Shown here: piece by piece, positions 1 to 5,497 of the stretch | Layout of the letters: each line of letters opens with the position of its first letter | How positions within the stretch are numbered: position 1 is the first letter of the stretch | Origin: Eubacterium sp. | GTDB taxonomy: Bacteria; Bacillota; Clostridia; Oscillospirales; Acutalibacteraceae | DNA: 6,511 nt | Direction: 5' to 3' | NCBI GenBank assembly: GCA_014465955.1 | Contig: JACTVT010000068.1 | Location: 1-6,511 of the forward strand | Program-made: the position numbers and the translations under genes | The notes under the pieces: model-generated | Database searches by the model: none | The model's input: the letters and a program-made list of their open reading frames with translations, nothing else | Told to the model about the DNA's origin: nothing

Positions 1-24
1 CAATAATATAAATTAAGTCAATAC

Positions 25-31
25 AAAGGAG
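25..31 (+). promoter_or_regulatory. Ribosome binding site deciding a GTG start
   Basis: AAAGGAG lies 9 bases before the GTG at 41. In the same frame the nearest upstream stop is TAA at 14-16, and no ATG, GTG or TTG codon lies between that stop and 41. GTG 41 is therefore the first possible start, and the gene is complete at its 5' end. The rest of bases 1-40 is AT-rich, and I see no convincing promoter in it. Confidence 0.8.
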
Positions 32-40
32 AACAAAAAA

Positions 41-2122
41 GTGATAATTTGTAAAAATAATATATTTATTCTCGAAACAAAAAACACGCATTACGTTATA
101 GGTGTTGATAAATTCGGCACAAATCATCACCTTCACTGGGGCAGAAAATGCAATGAAAATGATTATTTCATAAAGGATTTTTCCGATCAGAGTTCACAGA
201 ACCCTGCGCTTGACGAGTTAAAGCAGGAATACACACCGTTCGGCAAAACGATGTACAGAGGCAGTGCAATCAAGGTTGAATTTGCAGACGGCTGCCGTGA
301 CATCTGCCTGAAATTTGACGGATACAATGCAGAAGGAAACACACTGGCACTTAATTTTTCAGACGAAGCGTATCCCCTGTCAATTACGCTGAACTACGAA
401 ATTTCAGATGACAATGATATTATTACGCGATGGACTGACATTCGGAATAATTCAACCGAACCGATTTATTTTGAAAAACTTTTCAGTGCCGAATTCAATC
501 TGCCGTCAAAAAAGCCGTACATATTCAAAAACACAAACGGCGCATGGGGCGGCGAAAATATTGAAACAAATACAAAACTTGAAAGCGGCACATTTGTAAG
601 CGAAAGCAGAAAAGGCATTTCGGGTCATAATCAGTCACCCTATTTCATTGCATATCAGAATGCCGATGAAAAACAGGGCGACGTTTACTTTGGCACACTC
701 GCCTACAGCGGTAATTTTAAGGTAAATGCCGAAAGAGATTTATTCTCCACCACAAGAATTATCATCGGTATGAGCGACTTTGATTTTAAATTTCTGCTTA
801 AAGCAAATGAAAAATTCAGCACACCTAAAGTTTTCTGCGGTTACACGCAGGGATTCGGTGAAATGACAAGGCAGATGAACAAATTTGCAATCAACAAAGT
901 TCTGCCGAAAAGTTTCAATAATGAAATTCTGCCTGTGCTTTACAATTCATGGGAGGCTACAGAATTTGATGTAAACTGTGATAATCAGTCTGCACTGGCT
1001 GAAATTGCAGCAAAAATCGGTGTTGAACTGTTTGTTATGGACGACGGTTGGTTCGGCAAAAGAAACAATGACCGTGCGGGACTCGGCGACTGGTTCGTGA
1101 ACAAAGACAAATTTCCGAACGGACTTGATGAACTTATCGGCAAAGTAAACGCACTCGGAATGGATTTCGGCATCTGGGTTGAGCCTGAAATGGTAAACCG
1201 TGACAGTGATTTATACAGGGCGCATCCTGACTGGGCATATCATTTTGACAAAAGATATTCAAACGAACTGCGCAACCAGTTAGTGCTTAATATGACGAGA
1301 AAAGACGTGCAGGAATACCTGTTTAACTGTCTGAATAATTTGCTGACAGACTACAATATTAAATATGTTAAGTGGGATATGAACAGACCTTTTTCCGAAG
1401 CAGGTGCAGAAAATCTTGACTGCCCGCAGATGCTCTGGCATCTTCACACAAAAGCAGTTTATGATATTGTTGATAAACTTAAAGAACTGCACCCCGACGT
1501 AGCAATCGAAAGTTGTTCATCAGGCGGCGGCAGAACTGACCACGGCGCACTTTCTCACTTTGATATGACGTGGCCGAGCGACAACACCGACGGCATAGAC
1601 AGAATGACTATTCAGAAAGGTTATTCCCTTTTAAAGCCAACAAAAACGATGCGTGCATGGGTAACTGACATTGCAGGCATCAACAAGCCGTGCTCACTTG
1701 ATTTTCGCTTTAACATTGCAATGCAGGGCTCACTCGGTATCGGCGGCAATCTAACAAAGTATACCGATGAAGAACTTGAAATCTGCAAAAGAAACATTGC
1801 GCTTTACAAGGAAATTCGCAGTCTTGTTCAGTTCGGCAATCTTTACAGAATTCTGGACGCAGATGAAGATGAAATTCTGTTCAACCACTATGTAAATGAT
1901 GAAAAAACAAAAAGTGCTGCATTTATCGCTTCAAGAGGCACAAGATTTTATAAAAAAAGCATACCGCTGTATTTTGACGGCCTTGATGAACATAAAACCT
2001 ACACACTTACAATAAATAATGAAACTTTTAAAAAATCAGGAGCTTATCTTATGAATGTAGGTATTGACTTGGAAATCAGAGGAGCGTATTATAATAATAT
2101 AATAATTATTAATGAGGTGTAA
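41..2122 (+). CDS. Alpha-galactosidase, glycoside hydrolase family 36
   Basis: The 693-residue protein should remove terminal alpha-linked galactose from oligosaccharides such as raffinose, stachyose, melibiose or galactomannan fragments. It has no signal peptide, so it probably acts in the cytoplasm on imported sugars. The layout is that of GH36: an N-terminal beta-sandwich (about 1-285), a (beta/alpha)8 barrel (about 295-600) with LFVMDDGWFG near 330-339 and GIWVEPEMV near 377-385, and a short C-terminal beta domain. The likely nucleophile is D446 in KWDMNR, and the likely acid/base is D514 in PSDNTD. The conserved CxxGxxR motif (C492 to R498) sits between them. The length is slightly under the 720-750 residues usual for this group, but no motif is missing and the C-terminus aligns by eye with the normal family end. 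It starts with GTG and is followed after 3 bases by the MBL gene, suggesting co-transcription. The family call is firm; the preferred substrate is inferred. Confidence 0.96.
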   Translation: MIICKNNIFILETKNTHYVIGVDKFGTNHHLHWGRKCNENDYFIKDFSDQSSQNPALDELKQEYTPFGKTMYRGSAIKVEFADGCRDICLKFDGYNAEGNTLALNFSDEAYPLSITLNYEISDDNDIITRWTDIRNNSTEPIYFEKLFSAEFNLPSKKPYIFKNTNGAWGGENIETNTKLESGTFVSESRKGISGHNQSPYFIAYQNADEKQGDVYFGTLAYSGNFKVNAERDLFSTTRIIIGMSDFDFKFLLKANEKFSTPKVFCGYTQGFGEMTRQMNKFAINKVLPKSFNNEILPVLYNSWEATEFDVNCDNQSALAEIAAKIGVELFVMDDGWFGKRNNDRAGLGDWFVNKDKFPNGLDELIGKVNALGMDFGIWVEPEMVNRDSDLYRAHPDWAYHFDKRYSNELRNQLVLNMTRKDVQEYLFNCLNNLLTDYNIKYVKWDMNRPFSEAGAENLDCPQMLWHLHTKAVYDIVDKLKELHPDVAIESCSSGGGRTDHGALSHFDMTWPSDNTDGIDRMTIQKGYSLLKPTKTMRAWVTDIAGINKPCSLDFRFNIAMQGSLGIGGNLTKYTDEELEICKRNIALYKEIRSLVQFGNLYRILDADEDEILFNHYVNDEKTKSAAFIASRGTRFYKKSIPLYFDGLDEHKTYTLTINNETFKKSGAYLMNVGIDLEIRGAYYNNIIIINEV

Positions 2123-2125
2123 CCT

Positions 2126-3118
2126 ATGAAAAAGGGCATAAAGATTTTAGCAGGCGCTTTGGCAGGTTTCATTGCAGTGGCAGGAGTTACTGCAGGTGCA
2201 ATTTACAAAAAAACAGACAGCAGAATTATGAAGGGAAGCGATTTTCCGAAATTCTATGTAAATAAAGAGGATGCAATATATTTTCTTAATACAGACAGTT
2301 CCGACGCAATCGTTCTTCAGAGTGACGGTCACTTTGCAATGATTGACGCAGGCGAGGACAACGACAATCCAAGAAATTTTCCCGAACTGGAATACAAGGG
2401 CTATGAAGAAGAAATTCTTGCTTTTCTTAAAAGAAACTGCTCGGATTTTGACGGCAATGTTCATCTTGATTTTATACTCGGCACACACAGCCATTCAGAC
2501 CACATAGGCGGTTTTGACACCATAATCAATGATGATAATATTTTTATCGGCAAGGCTTATCTTAAAGAATACCGCAGTGAAAACATCAGAAAAAAAGAAA
2601 TTGAAGAATGGGATAATCAGGAGGTTTATGACCAGATGGTTAATGCACTTAACGCAAAATCCATACCGATTGTTTCAGATATTCCTTCCGAGCCGTTCAA
2701 ATTCGGCAATTTTACAATCACTTTTATGAACACTGAGTATGATGATACAAAAGGCATCGGCGAAAATGACAACTCTGTTGTAACTCTTATTGAAACTGAC
2801 GGCAAAAAGGTTTTGCTCACAGGTGACCTTGACAATTGCAGCAAAGACGAGCAAAAGATTGCAAAAACGGTCGGCGAAGTCGATGTGCTCAAAGTAGGCC
2901 ATCACAGTTACGGAATGTCCACAATGAGCAAATTCATAAAAACGGTAAACCCGAAAATGTCTATTATAACTAATGAATCAAAAAAGGCATATAAACCGAC
3001 ACTTGCAAGAATTGCAGTTCTTACAAAATCAAAAATCGCATTTACAGAAGATAATGAAGGCATTGCCGTAGTATTTAAAGACGGCGAAATCATCTATTCA
3101 AATCACAAAGGCTTATAA
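2126..3118 (+). CDS. Membrane-anchored or exported MBL-fold hydrolase, ComEC C-terminal-like
   Basis: The 330-residue protein has a basic N-terminus (K2, K3, K6), then a hydrophobic stretch at about 7-27, so it is a signal anchor or exported protein. A23-G24-A25 could be a signal peptidase I site. There is no lipobox cysteine. The metallo-beta-lactamase domain runs from about 45 to 325. It shows a DAG strand (74-76), the metal-binding HSHSDH (H121, H123, D125, H126) in GTHSHSDHIGG, the TGD turn (D234) and GHH (H259, H260). Order and spacing resemble the free-standing ComEC/Rec2-type hydrolase domains, but ComEC's multi-spanning channel is absent, and the usual HHGS reads HHSY here. Substrate is unknown; in related groups it may be nucleic acid, a nucleotide or a phosphoester. 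GAGGTG at 2114-2119 lies inside the end of the alpha-galactosidase gene, 6 bases before this ATG, so the two are probably translated from one mRNA. The fold is confident; the function is open. Confidence 0.88.
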   Translation: MKKGIKILAGALAGFIAVAGVTAGAIYKKTDSRIMKGSDFPKFYVNKEDAIYFLNTDSSDAIVLQSDGHFAMIDAGEDNDNPRNFPELEYKGYEEEILAFLKRNCSDFDGNVHLDFILGTHSHSDHIGGFDTIINDDNIFIGKAYLKEYRSENIRKKEIEEWDNQEVYDQMVNALNAKSIPIVSDIPSEPFKFGNFTITFMNTEYDDTKGIGENDNSVVTLIETDGKKVLLTGDLDNCSKDEQKIAKTVGEVDVLKVGHHSYGMSTMSKFIKTVNPKMSIITNESKKAYKPTLARIAVLTKSKIAFTEDNEGIAVVFKDGEIIYSNHKGL

Positions 3119-3135
3119 ACCGAAAGGAAACCGCA

Positions 3136-4878
3136 ATGAATATGAGACAGGAGTATCCCAATCCGCAGTTTGAGCGAAAAAATTGGCAGAATCTTAACGG
3201 CGAATGGGATTTTGACTTTAAAAAAGCCGTTCACGGTTTTAAATTTTCCGAAAATGAAACCCGTGCCGTTGAACTCTGTAAAAGAAATACTTATACTCAT
3301 AAAATCAATGTGCCTTTCTGCATTGAAAGCAGGCTTTCGGGCATAGGCTATACAAATTTTGTAAATATGGCTTGGTACAGAAAAAAGGTATCAATCAATA
3401 AAAACGACGGCAAAGTGTTTCTGCACATCGGCGCTGCCGATTACCTTACCACTGTGCTCATCAACGGAAAATTTGCAGGCAGACACAAAGGCGGCTACAC
3501 ATCATTTAAATTTGATATAACCGACCTTGCCGAAAACGGCGAAAACGAAATTTTCATTCTATGTGAAGACTGCGTAAAAAATCCCCTTGTTATAAGAGGA
3601 AAGCAGAGTGAGCGCAAAAAAAGCCACAACTGCGACTACACAAGAACAACGGGAATCTGGCAGACCGTGTATCTTGAATACACACCTGAAAACTATATCA
3701 AAAACTTCAGAATTTATCCCGATACGGAAAACTGCAATATTACTTTGCGCGCAGATTTTGAGGGCACGGCAGATTTTAACTGCACTGCTTATTATGACGG
3801 TAAAGAAGTCGGCAGTATTGAATGCAAATCAGCAAACGGCAGTAAAATTTTTCAGATTCCGCTTTCTGAAAAACATCAGTGGGAAGTCGGAAAAGGCAGA
3901 CTTTATGATTTAAAACTTTCCTTCGGAGATGATGTTGTTTCAAGTTATTTCGGACTTCGCGATGTAAAACTTGACGGATTTAAATTTTTAATCAACGGCA
4001 AAAGTGTTTTTCAGCGCCTTGTGCTTGACCAGGGATTTTACAAAGACGGCATTTACACCGCCCCCAGCGAAGAAGATTTAATTAACGATATTAAACTTTC
4101 CACCGCACTCGGTTTTAACGGTGCAAGACTGCATCAAAAAGTTTTTGAACCAAGATTTCTTTATAACTGCGATAAAATGGGTTATATTGTATGGGGTGAA
4201 TACGCAAACTGGGGACTTGATTATTCATCACCAAAAAGCCTTGCCGTGTTTCTTGCAGAATGGTCAGAGGCTGTTAACCGTGATTTCAATCACCCGTCAA
4301 TTATTGGCTGGTGCCCGTTTAATGAAACGTGGGATTATCACGGCAGAAAGCAGTATGACGAGTTGCTTTCAACCGTATATGATTACACCAAAGCGGTTGA
4401 CAGTACACGCCCGTGCATAGATACAAGCGGCAACTTCCATGTAAAAACAGATATTTACGACGTTCACGATTATACATACGATGCCACACTTTTCAAGCGT
4501 AATTATGACAGACTTGTAACTGAAAATGAACTGTATGAGCATGTTCTGCTTGATAATCCGGGCAGGCAGAAATACGGCGGTCAGCCTGTTTTTGTAAGCG
4601 AATACGGCGGTATTAAATGGGAAACAGATAATACTGTAAAATCGTGGGGCTACGGCAAAGACGTTAAAACAGAAGATGAATTCGCAGAGCGGTATATCGG
4701 TCTGACAGACGCACTGATTACAAACAAAAAGATGTTCGGTTTCTGCTATACTCAACTTTATGATATAGAGCAGGAGCAGAACGGTCTTTACACCTACGAA
4801 CGCAAAAAGAAATTCAGCGATGAAATTTATAAAAAAATAAAAGAAACAAATCTGAATGCAGCTGCAATTGAAGATTAA
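3136..4878 (+). CDS. Beta-glycosidase, glycoside hydrolase family 2 (beta-galactosidase-like, substrate uncertain)
   Basis: The 580-residue protein has the three-part GH2 core: a jelly-roll sugar-binding domain (about 10-180, including NLNGEWDF and the TTGIWQTVYLE strand), an immunoglobulin-like sandwich (about 185-280) and a TIM barrel (about 285-575). The likely acid/base is E397 in HPSIIGWCPFNETW, and the likely nucleophile is E489 in FVSEYGG. Their spacing of 92 residues is close to that of E. coli beta-glucuronidase. There is no signal peptide, so it is probably cytoplasmic. The size fits the short GH2 group rather than LacZ (about 1,000 residues). The asparagine-x-lysine motif that recognises glucuronate appears to be missing: the matching C-terminal stretch reads QEQNGLYTYERKK. 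A beta-galactosidase or another neutral-sugar beta-glycosidase is therefore more likely than a glucuronidase. GAAAGGA at 3122-3128 precedes the ATG by 7 bases; ATG 3142 is a less likely alternative. It is the last gene of the run, 17 bases after the MBL gene. Confidence 0.92.
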   Translation: MNMRQEYPNPQFERKNWQNLNGEWDFDFKKAVHGFKFSENETRAVELCKRNTYTHKINVPFCIESRLSGIGYTNFVNMAWYRKKVSINKNDGKVFLHIGAADYLTTVLINGKFAGRHKGGYTSFKFDITDLAENGENEIFILCEDCVKNPLVIRGKQSERKKSHNCDYTRTTGIWQTVYLEYTPENYIKNFRIYPDTENCNITLRADFEGTADFNCTAYYDGKEVGSIECKSANGSKIFQIPLSEKHQWEVGKGRLYDLKLSFGDDVVSSYFGLRDVKLDGFKFLINGKSVFQRLVLDQGFYKDGIYTAPSEEDLINDIKLSTALGFNGARLHQKVFEPRFLYNCDKMGYIVWGEYANWGLDYSSPKSLAVFLAEWSEAVNRDFNHPSIIGWCPFNETWDYHGRKQYDELLSTVYDYTKAVDSTRPCIDTSGNFHVKTDIYDVHDYTYDATLFKRNYDRLVTENELYEHVLLDNPGRQKYGGQPVFVSEYGGIKWETDNTVKSWGYGKDVKTEDEFAERYIGLTDALITNKKMFGFCYTQLYDIEQEQNGLYTYERKKKFSDEIYKKIKETNLNAAAIED

Positions 4879-4917
4879 TACATCTATAATTATCTTCATT
4901 ATTAAAGTCCTTGACTC

Positions 4918-4955
4918 AAAAAAAGAGCGTTAACATATAAGATGGTACGCTCTTT
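4918..4955 (-). terminator. Rho-independent terminator facing the minus strand
   Basis: AAAGAGCGT (4922-4930) and ACGCTCTTT (4947-4955) form a perfect 9-base-pair stem with a 16-base loop. Read on the minus strand, the stem runs into seven T residues (plus-strand A 4918-4924). This fits termination of the XRE gene, whose stop lies at 5036-5038. On the plus strand the stem is followed by GACAAG, with only three T residues at its foot, so it would be weak for the glycosidase operon. Confidence 0.75.
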
Positions 4956-4997
4956 GACAAGTAAATAATAATTTAAATACATAATTATAATAACGAA

Positions 4998-5037
4998 ACA
5001 CCACAAGGTAGAATTATCTGCCCTGTGGTGTATTTTT
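4998..5037 (+). terminator. Rho-independent terminator for the glycosidase operon
   Basis: A long stem pairs 4998-5012 with 5017-5031 around an ATTA loop. It has one A-C mismatch (5006/5023) and one T-G wobble (5009/5020). On the plus strand it is followed by A and then TTTTT at 5033-5037, the classic form of an intrinsic terminator. It lies 119 bases after the GH2 stop codon. Its T-tract overlaps the reverse-strand stop codon of the XRE gene (5036-5038). On the minus strand the stem is followed by TTTCGTTATT, so weak termination that way is also possible. Confidence 0.82.
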
Positions 5038-5356
5038 AATTTGATAACTTAATGCCTAAATTAATCAATTCTTTAATAAGTTCTTCCTTTTCTTTTGGAA
5101 CTTGTTGTAATGTCGATAATGTGCATTTCCACTTTTCTTTGTCTTCTTCACCTTTTACAATATAATCAATGCTTACGCCGAGAATGCCACTAAGTTTAAT
5201 CAGATTTTCTATTGATAAACCAGATAACCCTCTTTCAACTTCACTAAAATGTTTAACAGAAATGTCAAGTTGTTCAGCCAACACTTCTTGTGTAAGATTT
5301 AATAGTTTTCGTTGATTTTTAATTCTCAACCCCATATTATGTTTATAATCTTCCAT
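5036..5356 (-). CDS. Small XRE-family transcriptional regulator
   Basis: The 106-residue protein is a probable DNA-binding repressor of the Cro/C1 helix-turn-helix type. The HTH domain spans about residues 9-67, with LTQEVLAEQL as the first helix pair, then DISVKHFSEVERG containing the recognition helix, and SIENLIKLSGILGVSIDYIV closing the five-helix bundle. A short charged C-terminal helix (about 87-103) may help dimerisation. No peptidase, kinase or sensor domain is present. I chose ATG 5356 because AGGTGA sits a few bases upstream. A GTG at 5395 would add 13 residues but has no ribosome binding site. The protein is transcribed away from the membrane protein gene across a 141-base gap rich in ACCTA/TAGGT half-sites, so it probably represses itself, its neighbour or both. 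It converges with the glycosidase operon, and nothing links it to sugar use. Confidence 0.9.
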   Translation of the reverse strand: MEDYKHNMGLRIKNQRKLLNLTQEVLAEQLDISVKHFSEVERGLSGLSIENLIKLSGILGVSIDYIVKGEEDKEKWKCTLSTLQQVPKEKEELIKELINLGIKLSN

Positions 5357-5367
5357 ATTATCACCTA

Positions 5368-5422
5368 ACCTATTATGTTGATAATAACACAACACAATAT
5401 ATCTAAAAACAAGGTAATAGGT
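5368..5422. repeat. 8-bp inverted repeat flanking the putative XRE promoter
   Basis: ACCTATTA (5368-5375) and its exact reverse complement TAATAGGT (5415-5422) are 39 bases apart. A further ACCTA copy lies directly before the first arm (5363-5367). The arms fall on either side of the likely minus-strand promoter, a layout that could suit autoregulation by looping or by two bound dimers. A shorter inverted repeat, TATTAT/ATAATA (5371-5376 and 5381-5386), overlaps the left arm. The repeat is seen directly; its binding role is inferred. Confidence 0.45.
5384..5412 (-). promoter_or_regulatory. Possible promoter of the XRE gene
   Basis: On the minus strand TTGTTT (5412-5407) is followed after 17 bases by TGTTAT (5389-5384), matching the -10 consensus at 4 of 6 positions. 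TATTAT at 5386-5381 is an alternative -10. The transcript would start at about 5377 and have a leader of about 20 bases. The match is modest in an AT-rich region where such hits are common. Confidence 0.35.
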
Positions 5423-5440
5423 GTTGACTTTATAAACCTA
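5418..5440. promoter_or_regulatory. Candidate operator over the membrane-protein promoter
   Basis: TAGGT (5418-5422) and ACCTA (5436-5440) form the ends of a 23-base imperfect palindrome in which 7 of 11 base pairs match. It covers the -35 box (5424-5429) and half the spacer of the plus-strand promoter. A protein bound here would block RNA polymerase, so the divergent XRE protein is the obvious candidate ligand. The same half-site occurs at 5363-5367, 5368-5372 and 5505-5509. Binding is inferred. Confidence 0.4.
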
Positions 5441-5452
5441 AAATGTTAATAT
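5424..5452 (+). promoter_or_regulatory. Sigma-A-type promoter with extended -10 for the membrane protein gene
   Basis: TTGACT (5424-5429, one mismatch to consensus) is followed by a 17-base spacer and TAATAT (5447-5452). TG at 5444-5445, one base before the -10, makes an extended -10 element. Transcription would start at about 5459 and give a leader of about 39 bases. It is the best promoter in the window and reads towards the gene starting at 5498. Confidence 0.65.
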
Positions 5453-5481
5453 TTTATTTATGATAACTTAATTGTTTTAAA

Positions 5482-5486
5482 AAGGA
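5482..5486 (+). promoter_or_regulatory. Ribosome binding site deciding the membrane-protein start
   Basis: AAGGA sits 11 bases before ATG 5498, a slightly long but usable spacing. An in-frame ATG at 5486 overlaps this site and so would have no ribosome binding site of its own; it would add only four residues. ATG 5498 is preferred. Confidence 0.55.
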
Positions 5487-5497
5487 TGAAAATTAAT

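Noticed and set aside
2089..2113. AT-only low-complexity stretch at the end of the alpha-galactosidase gene, encoding an isoleucine run
   Set aside because: It corresponds to the final beta strand expected at the GH36 C-terminus, so it is not a frameshift, a slippage tract or an added tail.
41..2122. Possible truncation of the alpha-galactosidase, since 693 residues is short for the family
   Set aside because: An in-frame stop at 14-16 with no start codon before 41 fixes the N-terminus. All catalytic motifs and the C-terminal beta domain are present, so it is complete.
2147..2494. A 115-codon open frame on the minus strand
   Set aside because: It sits entirely opposite the MBL gene and has no domain resemblance, so it is best explained as a shadow frame.
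4369..4899. A 176-codon open frame on the minus strand
   Set aside because: It lies mainly opposite the well-supported GH2 gene and encodes a low-complexity hydrophobic, cysteine-rich product with no recognisable domain. It is a shadow of the GH2 codons.
4954..4991. A perfect TTGACA (4954-4959) and a perfect TATAAT (4986-4991)
   Set aside because: They are 26 bases apart, much too far for one sigma-A promoter. Neither has a good partner at 16-18 bases. The region is very AT-rich, so single boxes are expected by chance.
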